The translations under genes were made by a program, and so were the position numbers. Positions 26,607-37,529 of a stretch of DNA of 46,310 bases are shown here, one piece after another (the first letter of the stretch is position 1; each line of letters opens with the position of its first letter). This DNA is from Hafnia alvei (GTDB lineage: Bacteria; Pseudomonadota; Gammaproteobacteria; Enterobacterales; Enterobacteriaceae). The notes below the pieces were generated by a model that saw only the letters and a list, made by a program, of their open reading frames with translations, did no database searches and was not told the origin of the DNA. The DNA lies in NCBI RefSeq assembly GCF_900095695.1, contig NZ_FMIQ01000087.1, positions 1 through 46,310 on the forward strand, given 5' to 3'.

Positions 26607-27935
26607 ATGAGTCAGGCACTTCCTTTGTCATCCCCATTGGCTCTGACGACTCGCACAGGCGATCGCGTTGCGATTGTGCAGGGATTAAGAACGCCCTTTG
26701 CTCGCCAGGCGACGGCGTTCCATGGCATTCCTGCCGTTGACTTAGGCAATATGGTGGTCAGTGAGTTACTGGCTCGAAGCAATATTTCTCCTGAGGTCAT
26801 CGATCAACTGGTGTTTGGGCAGGTGGTACAAATGCCAGAGGCACCAAACATTGCGCGAGAAATTGTTTTGGGCACTGGAATGAGTATTCATACCGACGCT
26901 TACAGCGTGTCGCGAGCCTGTGCAACTAGCTTCCAAGCGATAGCCAACGTTGCTGAGAGCATTATGGCGGGCACTATTTCCGTGGGTATTGCGGGCGGGG
27001 CGGATTCGTCTTCGGTTCTCCCAATCGGCGTGAGCAAGGCGCTAGCGCGTACTTTGGTCGATGCCAATAAAGCACGCACGTTGTCTCAACGTTTGAAACT
27101 ATTTAGCAAGCTGAAGCTGCGCGACCTCCTGCCGGTGCCTCCTGCGGTCGCGGAGTATTCAACGGGTCTGCGTATGGGCGACACCGCGGAACAGATGGCA
27201 AAAAGCCATCACATTAGCCGAGAAGAGCAGGATGCTTTGGCGCATCGCTCACACACCTTAGCCGCCAAAGCGTGGGAGTCCGGCGTTTTGCGCGACGAAG
27301 TTATCACTGCCTATATCCCGCCTTATAAACAATCGCTCGATAAAGATAATAACGTGCGCGGCGATTCTTCTATGGCCTCTTACAGCAAGCTAAAGCCCGC
27401 CTTTGATCGTCGCCACGGTAGCGTAACGGCGGCGAATAGTACGCCATTAACCGATGGTGCAGCCGCGGTGCTGATGATGAGCGAATCACGAGCGCGTGAG
27501 CTGGGGTTAGTCCCCTTGGGCTATCTGCGCAGCTTCGCGTTCTCCGCTATTGATGTTTGGGAGGATATGTTGCTCGGGCCGTCGTATGCGACCCCGCTGG
27601 CGTTAGACCGCGCCGGTATCACGTTGCAGGATCTTACCCTGATCGATATGCATGAAGCTTTTGCATCACAAACGTTGGCGAATTTGAAAATGTTTGCCAG
27701 CGATGAGTTTGCTCGTGAAAAATTAGGCCGCCCGCAGGCGATTGGTGAAGTCGATATGAGCAAGTTCAACGTGTTGGGCGGCTCTATTGCGTATGGTCAT
27801 CCTTTTGCCGCCACCGGAGCGCGCATGATCACACAGACGTTGAATGAATTACGCCGTCGCGGCGGAGGGCTTGGGTTGACGACCGCCTGCGCCGCGGGTG
27901 GGCTCGGTGCCGCCATGATCGTGGAGGTGGAATAA
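26607..27935 (+). CDS. fadI: 3-ketoacyl-CoA thiolase FadI
   Basis: This is a 442-residue thiolase: nucleophile Cys105 in S-R-A-C-A-T-S-F-Q, His in [18 protein letters not shown], and the second catalytic Cys in L-T-T-A-C-A-A-G-G. It is the beta subunit of the anaerobic beta-oxidation complex, cleaving 3-ketoacyl-CoA to acetyl-CoA. It overlaps fadJ by one base (TAATG), as in E. coli. Confidence 0.96.
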   Translation: MSQALPLSSPLALTTRTGDRVAIVQGLRTPFARQATAFHGIPAVDLGNMVVSELLARSNISPEVIDQLVFGQVVQMPEAPNIAREIVLGTGMSIHTDAYSVSRACATSFQAIANVAESIMAGTISVGIAGGADSSSVLPIGVSKALARTLVDANKARTLSQRLKLFSKLKLRDLLPVPPAVAEYSTGLRMGDTAEQMAKSHHISREEQDALAHRSHTLAAKAWESGVLRDEVITAYIPPYKQSLDKDNNVRGDSSMASYSKLKPAFDRRHGSVTAANSTPLTDGAAAVLMMSESRARELGLVPLGYLRSFAFSAIDVWEDMLLGPSYATPLALDRAGITLQDLTLIDMHEAFASQTLANLKMFASDEFAREKLGRPQAIGEVDMSKFNVLGGSIAYGHPFAATGARMITQTLNELRRRGGGLGLTTACAAGGLGAAMIVEVE

Positions 27936-30082
27936 TGTCAGCTCAGGAAAACCTCGCCATGCAAGAAACTCAGCCGAGCGCTTTTCGTTTTAGCGTGGTA
28001 GATAATGATATCGGTGTGATTACCATCGATGTTCCCGGCGAGCGCGTGAATACGCTTAAAGCAGAATTTGTGCAGCAGATTGAAGAGGTATTACAACAGG
28101 CGCAAACGCACAAGTTACAGGGCATTGTGATTATTTCTGGAAAGCCGGATTCATTCATTGCTGGTGCGGATATCACCATGCTGGATGCCTGCCAAAGTGA
28201 GCAGCAGGCGCGTTCACTGGCGCAAAAAGGGCAGGTTACGCTGGCGAAGATAGCCGCGCTTTCTATTCCTGTGGTCGCAGCGATCCATGGCGCTTGCTTA
28301 GGCGGCGGCTTGGAGTTGGCATTAGCCTGCCATCGTCGTATTTGTTCACTGGATGATAAAACCGCTTTAGGGCTGCCCGAAGTGCAGCTTGGTTTGCTGC
28401 CGGGCTCCGGTGGTACTCAGCGATTACCGCGTTTGATTGGCGCTTCGTTAGCCTTGGATTTGATGCTGACCGGTAGGCATGTGCGAGCGAAACAAGCACT
28501 GAAAATGGGGCTGGTCGATGACGCGGTTCCTGCCTCGATTTTGTTAGAAAGCGCGATCCAGCTAGCACGTCAGGGATGGCGTACCCGCCCTGAACTGCCA
28601 GTGATCGAACGTTTGCTTAACGGGCCATTAGGGCGTTCGCTGCTGTTTAGCATCGTACGCAAGAAAACCTTAGCCAAAACGCAGGGCAACTATCCGGCGG
28701 CGGAAAAAATCATTCAGGTGGTTCGCCAAGGGGTGGAGCATGGCAGCGCCAGTGGTTATGAAGCCGAGGCGAAAGCGTTTGGTGAACTGGTTATGACGCC
28801 AGAGTCTGCGGCGTTACGCAGCCTGTTCTTTGCTTCTACGTCGCTGAAAAAAGAGGCTGGAGGTGCCGCAAAGCCGCATGAATTACATCATATCGGCGTA
28901 TTAGGCGGTGGGCTGATGGGCGGCGGTATTGCCTGTGTAACGGCCACACGTGGCAGACTGCCGGTGCGTATCAAAGATATCAGCGAGCAGGGGATTAGCC
29001 ATGCACTCAGCTATAGCTGGGACACGCTAACCAAGCGCGTTCGTGCCCGCCGTATGCGCCCAGCAGAGAGACAAAAGCAGATGCAATTGTTGTCTGGCTG
29101 CACGGATTACAGCGGATTTAATCAGATGGACGTAGTGATAGAGGCCGTGTTTGAGGATCTGAAGCTCAAACAGCAAATGGTGGCTGATATTGAACATTAT
29201 GGCGCACCGCATACTGTTTTTGCCTCGAATACATCGTCGTTGCCGATTAGCCAGATTGCGGCGCAGGCGCAGCGACCAGAACAGGTGATCGGCCTGCACT
29301 ATTTCAGTCCGGTCGACAAAATGCCGCTGGTGGAAGTGATCCCACATGCCGGAACCAGCGAGCAAACTATTGCGACCACGGTGGCATTGGCGCAGAAGCA
29401 GGGAAAAACGGCGATTGTGGTAGGCGATCGCGCTGGTTTTTACGTAAACCGAATTTTGGCTCCTTATATCAGCGAAGCGGCACGTTGTTTATTGGAAGGG
29501 GAGTCCATCAATGGAATAGACCAAGCGATGCTGAAAGGGGGGTTCCCGGTTGGGCCATTTGCGTTGTTGGATGAAGTGGGTATCGACGTAGGCACCAAAA
29601 TTATTCCCATTCTGGTCGCTGAACTGGGTGAGCGGTTTGCGGCACCCCCAGCGTTTGATGCGTTGATTAAAGATAACCGTAAAGGGCGTAAGAACGGCCG
29701 AGGTTTTTATCTCTATAAAGCTAAAGGGAAAAAGGGCAAGAAAGAGGTTGATACCTCAGTGTACTCATTGCTCGGTGTGACGCCGAAACCACAGATGAGT
29801 GAGACGGATATTTTTCAGCGTTGTGTGATGCTGATGCTCAACGAGGCTGCCCGTTGTCTGGATGAAGGGATTATTCGCAGCCCCAGAGACGGCGATATTG
29901 GTGCCGTTTTTGGCATCGGTTTCCCGCCATTCCTAGGGGGGCCTTTCCGTTATATGGACCGTTTAGGCATTGATAAGATGGTTGATGTATTGCAAACGCT
30001 CAGCCTGCGCCATGGTGCGCATTTCACGCCATGTGAGAGATTATTGCGAATGAAAGCGCAAAATCAGCGCTTTTATTCGTAG
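27935..30082 (+). CDS. fadJ: Anaerobic fatty-acid oxidation multifunctional protein FadJ
   Basis: This is a 715-residue alpha subunit. The N-terminal enoyl-CoA hydratase (crotonase) domain has the oxyanion-hole segment [11 protein letters not shown] and the catalytic-Glu segment [16 protein letters not shown]. The Rossmann 3-hydroxyacyl-CoA dehydrogenase domain starts at [11 protein letters not shown] (about 324-334), with catalytic [12 protein letters not shown]. It works with FadI. The length is typical of FadJ. Confidence 0.96.
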   Translation: MSAQENLAMQETQPSAFRFSVVDNDIGVITIDVPGERVNTLKAEFVQQIEEVLQQAQTHKLQGIVIISGKPDSFIAGADITMLDACQSEQQARSLAQKGQVTLAKIAALSIPVVAAIHGACLGGGLELALACHRRICSLDDKTALGLPEVQLGLLPGSGGTQRLPRLIGASLALDLMLTGRHVRAKQALKMGLVDDAVPASILLESAIQLARQGWRTRPELPVIERLLNGPLGRSLLFSIVRKKTLAKTQGNYPAAEKIIQVVRQGVEHGSASGYEAEAKAFGELVMTPESAALRSLFFASTSLKKEAGGAAKPHELHHIGVLGGGLMGGGIACVTATRGRLPVRIKDISEQGISHALSYSWDTLTKRVRARRMRPAERQKQMQLLSGCTDYSGFNQMDVVIEAVFEDLKLKQQMVADIEHYGAPHTVFASNTSSLPISQIAAQAQRPEQVIGLHYFSPVDKMPLVEVIPHAGTSEQTIATTVALAQKQGKTAIVVGDRAGFYVNRILAPYISEAARCLLEGESINGIDQAMLKGGFPVGPFALLDEVGIDVGTKIIPILVAELGERFAAPPAFDALIKDNRKGRKNGRGFYLYKAKGKKGKKEVDTSVYSLLGVTPKPQMSETDIFQRCVMLMLNEAARCLDEGIIRSPRDGDIGAVFGIGFPPFLGGPFRYMDRLGIDKMVDVLQTLSLRHGAHFTPCERLLRMKAQNQRFYS

Positions 30083-30461
30083 CCCGCAGAGCGTCATCTA
30101 GAAGTACAGGTTACTTGGTTGCAAGCATTAATCTGGGAATGAGAGACCGATCACTGCTTGCAACTCTTTCAGCGTTCGCCTCTGTACAGGCAATTCTGTG
30201 CAGGGTAATTTACGACCTTAGACTTAACGATATCGGTGCTGATGCGCCGAACGGCGTTTCGTAGTATATTTAGATATTGGATAAAAGATAAACAGCAGTT
30301 ATGTATGTTGTTATCAATACCCACGTAGCTGTTTTCAGTCTGCGTGACTAACGCGCGGTAAAATTAGCGTGTTAATTCTGTGTCGAATCAGGCAGAATGC
30401 CCGACCGTCAAATGCCCATTGGCCTGACGGTGCAGGATTCAGCCAACAATAGCGGTGCAAT
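30083..30461. other. Intergenic region fadJ-sixA
   Basis: No gene is recognised in 379 bases. It must hold the sixA promoter. A weak inverted repeat (CCGTCA / TGACGG around 14 bases, 30405-30430) precedes sixA. I see no terminator after fadJ. Confidence 0.5.
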
Positions 30462-30944
30462 ATGCAAGTTTTTATTATGCGTCATGGTGAGGCCGCTCTT
30501 GAAGCAGCTAGCGATTCAATTAGGCCTCTGACGACCCGTGGTCACGATGAATCAGTCTGTATGGCCTCTTGGCTACAGACGCAATCATGCAAAATTGAAA
30601 AGGTGTTGGTTAGCCCTTATCTGCGAGCCCAGCAAACGCTGACGGCAGTACGAGAAGGCTTAGCATTACCTGAAGATGTTGAGGTGATGCCAGAGCTAAC
30701 ACCAGGCGGCGATGCCGCTATGGTAGGGTGCTATCTGGAAGCGTTAGCGAAAACCGGTATCGGCAGCGTGTTAGTGATTTCGCATCTGCCCTTGGTTGGC
30801 TATCTGGTATCTGAGCTCTGCCCTGAAGAAGCACCTCCGATGTTTGCAACGTCTGCGGTTGCCGGTGTCTCTTTTGACATCAACGCCGAACGCGGCGTAT
30901 TTGACTGGCAGGTTGGTCCTGCACAGGTCATGGCAAAAGTTTAA
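30462..30944 (+). CDS. sixA: Phosphohistidine phosphatase SixA
   Basis: This is a 160-residue histidine-phosphatase superfamily protein with the catalytic R-H-G at M-R-H-G-E-A (residues 6-11) and the second His in V-I-S-H-L-P-L. SixA dephosphorylates His of phosphocarrier or phosphotransfer proteins (ArcB HPt; NPr of the nitrogen PTS). A strong hairpin follows it at 30961-30986. Confidence 0.95.
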   Translation: MQVFIMRHGEAALEAASDSIRPLTTRGHDESVCMASWLQTQSCKIEKVLVSPYLRAQQTLTAVREGLALPEDVEVMPELTPGGDAAMVGCYLEALAKTGIGSVLVISHLPLVGYLVSELCPEEAPPMFATSAVAGVSFDINAERGVFDWQVGPAQVMAKV

Positions 30945-30960
30945 CGCTTCTCGTTTTGCC

Positions 30961-30986
30961 GATGTGGCGGCAATCGCCGCCACATC
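30961..30986. terminator. GC-rich hairpin between converging sixA and smrB
   Basis: GATGTGGCGGC (30961-30971) and GCCGCCACATC (30976-30986) form a perfect 11-bp stem with an AATC loop. No U-tract follows on the sixA strand, so termination may be Rho-assisted or the hairpin may only protect mRNA ends. Confidence 0.6.
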
Positions 30987-30987
30987 T

Positions 30988-31013
30988 ATCGAATATCTAT
31001 ATCGAATATCTAT
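30988..31013. repeat. Tandem duplication of a 13-bp unit
   Basis: ATCGAATATCTAT occurs twice back to back (30988-31000 and 31001-31013), between the sixA hairpin and the smrB stop codon. Confidence 0.8.
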
Positions 31014-31016
31014 CGA

Positions 31017-31559
31017 TTACCGACGTTCTTCCCGCTCATCAATTTCAATCAATATTAACAACGCCGCATCGCCGCCCCATTCACGAGACGCTTGGTGAAA
31101 TGCGACTACGTCTGGATGCTGAGCGAGCCAAAGCGGCGTTTGTTGTTTAAGAATATGTTTGCCGTGACCGTGCATCACGCAGGCGCAATGCACATGTTCC
31201 CGCCGACACGCCGCGATCAGCGCGCCTAACTCCTGCTTTGCCTGTTGCTGGGTTAAACCGTGTAAATCTAAAAATAGCTCGGGGGAATAATCGCCACGGC
31301 GTAGTTTCTTGAGCTCAAAATGACTGGCATCGGGGCGGATATAACGCGTCGGCCCTTCACTATCCAACTGTGGTTGAAATTCATCTGAAAAATAGAAGCT
31401 GGCATCAATTTGCTCTTGCAGCATTTTTTCTGGCGCTATTTTGCGTGTACTGCGCTTGGGCTTATGTACCACGGTATCTTGCGCAATCCTACGTGCTCCG
31501 CTGATGGACTCACGAAAAAGGGCGGCATCTTCGCCGCTGATTGTTTTATTTTTCTTCAT
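31017..31559 (-). CDS. smrB: Ribosome rescue endonuclease SmrB
   Basis: This is a 180-residue protein. The C-terminal Smr domain shows [11 protein letters not shown] and [12 protein letters not shown], with the conserved H-G-x-G motif. SmrB cleaves mRNA between collided ribosomes to start rescue. The N-terminal region carries the charged extension seen in E. coli SmrB (YfcN). It is divergent from prmB. Confidence 0.94.
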   Translation of the reverse strand: MKKNKTISGEDAALFRESISGARRIAQDTVVHKPKRSTRKIAPEKMLQEQIDASFYFSDEFQPQLDSEGPTRYIRPDASHFELKKLRRGDYSPELFLDLHGLTQQQAKQELGALIAACRREHVHCACVMHGHGKHILKQQTPLWLAQHPDVVAFHQASREWGGDAALLILIEIDEREERR

Positions 31560-31801
31560 TATTAATCTGCCTTAGTCACTCTTATGCATAGTGTATCTAA
31601 ACTTCACGCTGCATCTAAGAAAAACTCGTCACCTATCTTTCCTCAACGCTAGGCGCTCATATCCGCGACGGCTATATTCCTGCTGATTTGTGGGGCTCTT
31701 CATGGCAAACTACGGGATTGCTTACTTTTCTCATTATTGAGGTTTCATGACCGCTTTTATGGCGCGCATGAAGCCAAAGAACAGGTCTGTTGGAGGCTAA
31801 T

Positions 31802-32734
31802 TTGGACAAGATTTTCGTCGATGAAGCGGTGAATGAGCTGCACACCATTCAAGATATGCTGCGCTGGACCGTCAGTCGTTTTAATGCAGCGAATATCTAC
31901 TATGGTCACGGCACAGATAATCCGTGGGACGAAGCGGTGCAACTGGTGCTGCCGACCTTATACCTGCCAATGGATATTCCAGAAGACATGCGTTCTGCGC
32001 GTCTAACGCTAAGCGAACGTCATCGTATCGTTGAGCGCGTGATCCGCCGCGTGAACGATCGTATCCCAGTTGCTTATCTGACCAACAAAGCGTGGTTCTG
32101 CGGACATGAATTCTATGTGGATGAGCGTGTGCTGGTTCCGCGTTCTCCGATTGGTGAACTGATCGACAATCGTTTCAGCGGCATTATCGACCACAATCCA
32201 AGCCACATTTTAGATATGTGTACCGGCAGCGGCTGCATTGCCATTGCTTGCGCCTATGCATTCCCTGAAGCCGAAGTTGACGCCGTCGATATTTCAACGG
32301 ACGTGCTGTCTGTCACCGAGCAAAATATTCAGGAGCATGGTCTGGATCAAAGCGTTACGCCGATCCGCTCGGATCTGTTCCGCGAGTTGCCTCCGCTGCA
32401 GTACGATCTGATCGTGACTAATCCGCCGTATGTGGACGAAGAGGATATGTCTGATCTACCGGAAGAGTTCCGCTTCGAACCCGAATTGGGCTTGGCCGCA
32501 GGCAGCGATGGTCTGAAACTGACACGTCGTATTCTGGCCTGTGCGCCTGATTATCTTACCGATGACGGCGTATTGATTTGCGAAGTGGGTAACAGCATGG
32601 TGCATCTGATGGATCAGTACCCGGATATTCCATTCGTATGGTTAGAGTTTGAAAACGGCGGAGACGGCGTCTTCATGCTGACCAAACAGCAACTGATCGA
32701 CTGTGCACCACACTTCGCGCTCTACCGTTCGTAG
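31802..32734 (+). CDS. prmB: Ribosomal protein uL3 N5-glutamine methyltransferase PrmB
   Basis: This is a 310-residue class I methyltransferase: SAM site [12 protein letters not shown] and catalytic N-P-P-Y for Gln methylation. I chose the TTG at 31802 because GGAGG (31792-31796) ends five bases upstream and the protein then starts M-D-K-I-F-V-D-E-A, as in E. coli PrmB. The upstream TTG at 31790 overlaps that ribosome-binding site. Confidence 0.95.
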   Translation: MDKIFVDEAVNELHTIQDMLRWTVSRFNAANIYYGHGTDNPWDEAVQLVLPTLYLPMDIPEDMRSARLTLSERHRIVERVIRRVNDRIPVAYLTNKAWFCGHEFYVDERVLVPRSPIGELIDNRFSGIIDHNPSHILDMCTGSGCIAIACAYAFPEAEVDAVDISTDVLSVTEQNIQEHGLDQSVTPIRSDLFRELPPLQYDLIVTNPPYVDEEDMSDLPEEFRFEPELGLAAGSDGLKLTRRILACAPDYLTDDGVLICEVGNSMVHLMDQYPDIPFVWLEFENGGDGVFMLTKQQLIDCAPHFALYRS

Positions 32735-32872
32735 AAACAGGTTACGCGTGCAAATCGCGCAGGTATGCGCCTCTTCTTAATGAACGGAAGGGGCGTAGAG
32801 ACTCTGCGCGGTTCATGACACTAAAACACAACATTCATCTGCAAGTCAGAAAACAACGCTAAGGAGCCGCGC

Positions 32873-33958
32873 ATGGCAGGCAATAGCATTGGGCAATTTT
32901 TCCGAGTCACCACGTTCGGTGAATCACATGGTATCGCATTAGGCTGTATCGTTGACGGCGTACCGCCGGGCATTCCTCTGACCGAAGCCGATCTTCAGCA
33001 CGATTTAGATCGCCGTCGCCCAGGGACGTCGCGCTACACCACTCAACGCCGTGAACCCGATCAGGTACGTATTCTTTCGGGGGTGTTTGAAGGTATTACC
33101 ACCGGCACCAGCATTGGGTTGATGATTGAAAACACCGATCAGCGTTCGCAAGATTACGGCGCTATCAAAGACTTATTCCGTCCAGGCCATGCGGATTACA
33201 CCTATGAACAAAAATACGGTACGCGCGATTACCGCGGTGGCGGTCGTTCTTCTGCGCGCGAAACCGCGATGCGCGTTGCCGCTGGCGCTATTGCCAAAAA
33301 ATACTTAAAAGAAAAATACGGCGTACAGATCCGTGGCTGTCTGACTCAGATGGGTGATATCACCTGCGAAATCAAAGATTGGGATCAGGTAGAGCAAAAC
33401 CCGTTCTTCTGTCCCGATCCTTCTCAGCTAGAAAACTTAGACGAACTGATGCGTGCGCTGAAAAAAGAGGGCGACTCCATCGGGGCTAAAGTGACCGTGG
33501 TTGCTGAAAAAGTGCCGGTTGGCTTAGGCGAGCCGGTATTCGATCGCTTAGATGCGGATTTGGCCCATGCGCTGATGAGCATCAATGCGGTGAAGGGCGT
33601 TGAAATTGGTGATGGTTTCGCGGTTGTGAACAAGCGCGGCAGTGAAAATCGCGATGAAATTACGCCGGAAGGTTTCCAAAGCAACCATGCTGGCGGCATT
33701 TTGGGCGGCATCAGCAGCGGTCAGGATATTGTTGCGCACTTAGCCTTAAAGCCGACGTCTAGCATCATGGTACCGGGCAAAACCATCAATCGCCAAGGCG
33801 AAGCCGTTGAAATGGTGACGCGTGGACGTCACGATCCCTGCGTTGGCATCCGTGCGGTGCCGATTGCGGAAGCGATGATGGCGATCGTGTTGATGGATCA
33901 TTTGCTGCGCCAGCGTGCGCAGTGTGGGGACGTGATTTCTAACGTTCCGCGTTTCTAA
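32873..33958 (+). CDS. aroC: Chorismate synthase AroC
   Basis: This is a 361-residue enzyme of the shikimate pathway, converting EPSP to chorismate with reduced FMN. It begins with the family signature [18 protein letters not shown]. The second signature R-P-G-H-A-D-Y-T and the basic [11 protein letters not shown] are present. Start at AAGGAG-spaced ATG. Confidence 0.98.
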   Translation: MAGNSIGQFFRVTTFGESHGIALGCIVDGVPPGIPLTEADLQHDLDRRRPGTSRYTTQRREPDQVRILSGVFEGITTGTSIGLMIENTDQRSQDYGAIKDLFRPGHADYTYEQKYGTRDYRGGGRSSARETAMRVAAGAIAKKYLKEKYGVQIRGCLTQMGDITCEIKDWDQVEQNPFFCPDPSQLENLDELMRALKKEGDSIGAKVTVVAEKVPVGLGEPVFDRLDADLAHALMSINAVKGVEIGDGFAVVNKRGSENRDEITPEGFQSNHAGGILGGISSGQDIVAHLALKPTSSIMVPGKTINRQGEAVEMVTRGRHDPCVGIRAVPIAEAMMAIVLMDHLLRQRAQCGDVISNVPRF

Positions 33959-33996
33959 ATGGCCTTGGGCTCATTTTTGATGATGGGTTGTCTTTT

Positions 33997-34833
33997 ATGC
34001 AAAAAATGAAGTGTTACATGGCGGGTTTGTTTGCGTTGGCGGTCAGCGCACAAGCGATGGCGCTCACGCCGTGGCAGCAGATTACTCAGCCTGTACCGGG
34101 TGCCGCACAGGCGATTGGTGGTTTTGCCAATGGCTGCATCGTGGGAGCTAACCCGCTACCGTTACAGGCTAATGACTATCAGGTGATGCGTCCCGATCAG
34201 CACCGCTATTATGGTCATCCGGATTTGTTAGCGTTTATTAACCGTTTGGCGGGAGAAGTGAATCAACGCCAAATGGGAACGCTGCTGATTGGTGATATGG
34301 CAATGCCTGCCGGTGGGCGTTTCAACGGCGGACATGCGAGCCACCAGTCCGGCTTAGACGTTGATATCTGGCTGCAACTGCCTAAACAGCGCTGGAGCCA
34401 GCAGCAGCTTTTGAAGCCAACGCCGATTGATTTAGTGGCTGTGAATGGCCGCAACGTGATCCCTTCACAATGGCGCCCTGAAACCGGTGAGCTGATTAAG
34501 CTGGCGGCAAAAGATAACGAAGTGACGCGCATTTTTGTTAACCCAGCGATTAAACAAAAGCTGTGTGACACCGCAGGCAGCGACCGTGACTGGTTGCGCA
34601 AGGTTCGACCTTGGTTTGCGCATCGTGCTCATATGCATGTACGTTTGCGCTGCCCGGCAAACAGTCTTGAGTGTGAAGACCAAATGCCACCGCCGGCCGG
34701 TGATGGCTGTGGTGCCGAATTGGCGAGCTGGTTCCAGCCACCGCCTCCGGGGAGTAAACCGTCAAGGCCATCAACGCCGCCGCCATTGCCACCATCGTGT
34801 CAGGCATTGTTGGATAACCACTTTGCGGGTTAA
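33997..34833 (+). CDS. mepA: Penicillin-insensitive murein endopeptidase MepA
   Basis: This is a 278-residue periplasmic LAS-type metallopeptidase. A signal peptide ends near A-M-A. Zn-binding [13 protein letters not shown] and H-R-A-H-M-H-V-R-L are complete. It cleaves D-Ala-meso-DAP cross-links. I prefer the ATG at 33997 over the TTG at 33988 because the signal peptide then starts normally. The Pro-rich tail near residue 255 is a family trait. Confidence 0.95.
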   Translation: MQKMKCYMAGLFALAVSAQAMALTPWQQITQPVPGAAQAIGGFANGCIVGANPLPLQANDYQVMRPDQHRYYGHPDLLAFINRLAGEVNQRQMGTLLIGDMAMPAGGRFNGGHASHQSGLDVDIWLQLPKQRWSQQQLLKPTPIDLVAVNGRNVIPSQWRPETGELIKLAAKDNEVTRIFVNPAIKQKLCDTAGSDRDWLRKVRPWFAHRAHMHVRLRCPANSLECEDQMPPPAGDGCGAELASWFQPPPPGSKPSRPSTPPPLPPSCQALLDNHFAG

Positions 34834-34844
34834 TTCGGTGAAAT

Positions 34845-34874
34845 AAAAACGCTCCTATCATGGAGCGTTTTTTT
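34845..34874 (+). terminator. Rho-independent terminator of the aroC-mepA unit
   Basis: CGCTCC (34850-34855) pairs with GGAGCG (34862-34867) around TATCAT, with flanking A5 and T7 runs. It lies 12 bases after the mepA stop. Confidence 0.9.
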
Positions 34875-35124
34875 ATCGCTATTTCCCTCGCTATGCGTTT
34901 TTTGCATAGCAAAAACCATTCTTGCATTTTCCTGTTTTATTCATCACATGTTATGTTCGAAATCGGTCTTCTGGCCATGCTATTTAAATTATTAAGCGCG
35001 CGAAGAAGTGCAGAATAGATTTCCATAAACATTATTAATCTATATCCCCAATAATTGGCATTGCATCGAAACAGTAATTTCAAATATGGCAGGGATATAT
35101 TTATAAACACAGGACAGGGAATAT

Positions 35125-35805
35125 ATGGCAAATCAAGAATCAGAACTGGCAATACCCAGCCAGAAAATAAAAGTCACGTGGGTAGGTTACCTTTCATTTT
35201 TTCTCACCATTATTTTCTTTTCAGGTATGTTTTCCGGCAGTGATGGCTGGTGGCGAGTTTTTGATTTCACCGTTCTTAACGGTTCCTTTGGTCACGTAAA
35301 TGGTGATAGTGCAAAGACGGCATTAACATTCCGAGGCGTGAATGGGACAGGCGCTAAAGATGGTTTTCTGTTTGCGCTTGAGCTGGCGCCGTCGGTGATT
35401 TTATCGCTGGGAATTATTGCCGTTACCGATGGACTCGGAGGGCTGCGCGCCGCCCAGCAGCTGATGACGCCTATATTACGCCCATTGCTCGGCATCCCAG
35501 GGATTTGCTCGCTGGCGCTGATTGCCAACCTACAAAATACCGATGCAGCAGCAGGGATGACTAAAGAATTGGCGCAAGATGGTGAAATCACCGAGCAGGA
35601 AAAAGTTATTTTTGCCGCCTATCAAACCAGCGGAAGTGCCATTATTACTAACTATTTTTCATCAGGCGTTGCCGTATTTGCTTTTTTAGGAACTTCGGTA
35701 ATTGTTCCACTTGGCGTTATTTTATTATTTAAATTCGTCGGTGCGAACATTCTGCGGATATATATCAATGTTGCTGAGCAGCGCGTTGCCAAAAATAAGG
35801 ACTAA
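35125..35805 (+). CDS. yjiH: Nucleoside-recognition (Gate) domain inner-membrane protein YjiH
   Basis: This is a 226-residue polytopic membrane protein matching the E. coli YjiH type (about 227 residues). It has hydrophobic segments at about 22-40, 90-105 and 170-215, and the Gate-domain features A-L-I-A-N-L-Q-N-T-D-A-A and Y-Q-T-S-G-S-A-I-I-T-N-Y. With YjiG it probably forms a two-component transporter; the neighbour iadA suggests a dipeptide or aspartyl substrate, by inference. The 250 bases upstream are AT-rich and carry the promoter of this inserted cluster. Confidence 0.88.
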   Translation: MANQESELAIPSQKIKVTWVGYLSFFLTIIFFSGMFSGSDGWWRVFDFTVLNGSFGHVNGDSAKTALTFRGVNGTGAKDGFLFALELAPSVILSLGIIAVTDGLGGLRAAQQLMTPILRPLLGIPGICSLALIANLQNTDAAAGMTKELAQDGEITEQEKVIFAAYQTSGSAIITNYFSSGVAVFAFLGTSVIVPLGVILLFKFVGANILRIYINVAEQRVAKNKD

Positions 35806-35809
35806 AACC

Positions 35810-36274
35810 ATGACGGCTCAAGTACGCAAAAATGTGATGGATATGTTTATTGATGGCGCTCGACGAGGCTTTACCATCGCAACAACGAATTTACTGCCTA
35901 ACGTGGTGATGGCGTTCGTTATTATTCAAGCATTGAAAATTACCGGATTACTCACTTTAGTGGGTGACGTTTGTCAGCCGATCATGGCTCTATGGGGATT
36001 GCCCGGTGAAGCGGCGACGGTTCTGCTGGCGTCATTGCTCAGTATGGGCGGCGCAGTTGGGGTTGCCGCGAGTTTAGTGACGGCGGGAACGCTCAGTGGG
36101 CATGACGTTACTGTGTTATTACCTGCCATTTACTTGATGGGAAACCCGGTTCAAAACGTTGGGCGTTGCCTCGGTACGGCGGAAGTTAACGCCAAATATT
36201 ATCCCCATATTATCGGCATTTGCGTGATTAACTCGCTGCTGTCGATCTGGGTTATGCAACTGATTGTGAGATAA
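35810..36274 (+). CDS. yjiG: Membrane protein YjiG (partner of YjiH)
   Basis: This is a 154-residue membrane protein with Gate-domain features (T-N-L-L-P-N-V-V-M-A-F and L-L-S-M-G-G-A-V-G-V-A-A). The ATG at 35810 is chosen from AAGGA eight bases upstream and from the E. coli YjiG length (153). It lies 4 bases after yjiH and 13 before iadA, so all three are one operon. Confidence 0.9.
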   Translation: MTAQVRKNVMDMFIDGARRGFTIATTNLLPNVVMAFVIIQALKITGLLTLVGDVCQPIMALWGLPGEAATVLLASLLSMGGAVGVAASLVTAGTLSGHDVTVLLPAIYLMGNPVQNVGRCLGTAEVNAKYYPHIIGICVINSLLSIWVMQLIVR

Positions 36275-36287
36275 CGAGGAGCCTGAA

Positions 36288-37451
36288 ATGGACTTAACTT
36301 CCGCAGGATTTATGTTGTTACGTGGGGCTCAGGTTTATGCACCTCAGTCATTGGGGGTTCAGGATGTTTTACTGGCCTACGGCAAAATATTGGCCGTTGC
36401 CCCGCAGATCCCAAGCGATGTTTTACCCGACTGCAAGGTTATCGATCTAAATGGATTAATACTGTGTCCCGGGTTTATCGATCAGCATATTCATTTCATC
36501 GGTGGTGGTGGTGAAGCGGGGCCTGCCACGCGCACGCCGGAAGTGCGTTTATCGAAGTTGGTTGAGGCGGGCGTGACAACGGCTATCGGCCTGCTCGGCA
36601 CCGATTCGGTGACTCGACATCCTGAGTCATTATTAGCAAAAACACGGGCGCTTAACGAAGAAGGAATTACTGCCTATATGCTGACGGGCGCCTACAGCAT
36701 TCCGTCGCCAACGATTACCGGCAGTATCGAGCGCGACGTAGCGTTGATCGACCGCGTTATCGGCGTGAAGTGTGCGGTGTCCGATCACCGCTCTTCAGCA
36801 CCGCATGACGCCGCATTAGCGAACATGGCGGCTCAGTCACGGGTGGGCGGATTACTCGGTAACAAAGCTGGCATCAGCGTGTTTCATATGGGGAGCAGCA
36901 AAAAAGGATTAGCGCCGCTCTACGCCATTCTGGAAAACAGCGATGTGCCTATGAGTAAGCTGTTGCCAACGCATGTTAATCGCAGCGAAACGCTGTTTGA
37001 TGCGGCCATCGAGTTTGCGTTAAAGGGCGGACATATCGATATCACCAGCGGGATTCCGGGCCCTGTCACGCCGTCACAGGCGGTGAGACGAGCCGTAGAC
37101 TCTGGTGTCGCGCTTGATTTGCTCTCTGTGAGCTCTGACGGTAACGGAAGCCAGCCTGTCTTTGATGCTCAGGGTAACCTCACGGGGATTGGCGTCGCAG
37201 GCTTTGAGAGCCTGCTCGAAACACTGGTGGCGCTGGTGCAAGAACAGAATATGCCGCTTGCTGATGCGTTAATTCCATTTACCCGCAGCGTGGCAAAATT
37301 CCTTGGGCTGGAAAGCAAAGGTGAAATCGCGGTGGGTAACGATGCTGATTTTGTGGTGTTAACACCGGCGCTGGCAATTCATCAGGTTTATGCCCATGGG
37401 CGTCTGATGGTGCAAGAGGGCAAAGCCTGCGTGAAAGGAACCTTCGAATAA
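36288..37451 (+). CDS. iadA: Isoaspartyl dipeptidase IadA
   Basis: This is a 387-residue amidohydrolase. The dinuclear Zn site has Q-H-I-H-F (H-x-H), the carboxylated Lys in I-G-V-K-C-A-V-S-D-H, His in F-H-M-G-S-S, His in P-T-H-V-N-R and Asp in S-S-D-G-N-G-S. It cleaves beta-aspartyl dipeptides left after degradation of isoaspartate-damaged proteins. AGGAG precedes the start. Confidence 0.95.
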   Translation: MDLTSAGFMLLRGAQVYAPQSLGVQDVLLAYGKILAVAPQIPSDVLPDCKVIDLNGLILCPGFIDQHIHFIGGGGEAGPATRTPEVRLSKLVEAGVTTAIGLLGTDSVTRHPESLLAKTRALNEEGITAYMLTGAYSIPSPTITGSIERDVALIDRVIGVKCAVSDHRSSAPHDAALANMAAQSRVGGLLGNKAGISVFHMGSSKKGLAPLYAILENSDVPMSKLLPTHVNRSETLFDAAIEFALKGGHIDITSGIPGPVTPSQAVRRAVDSGVALDLLSVSSDGNGSQPVFDAQGNLTGIGVAGFESLLETLVALVQEQNMPLADALIPFTRSVAKFLGLESKGEIAVGNDADFVVLTPALAIHQVYAHGRLMVQEGKACVKGTFE

Positions 37452-37529
37452 CGGTTTGTCTGTTGTCGCGCCGATCCTCATGCTAATAGTATGTTTTGGA
37501 TGAGACTCGGTGCGACAACAGGAATTGAG

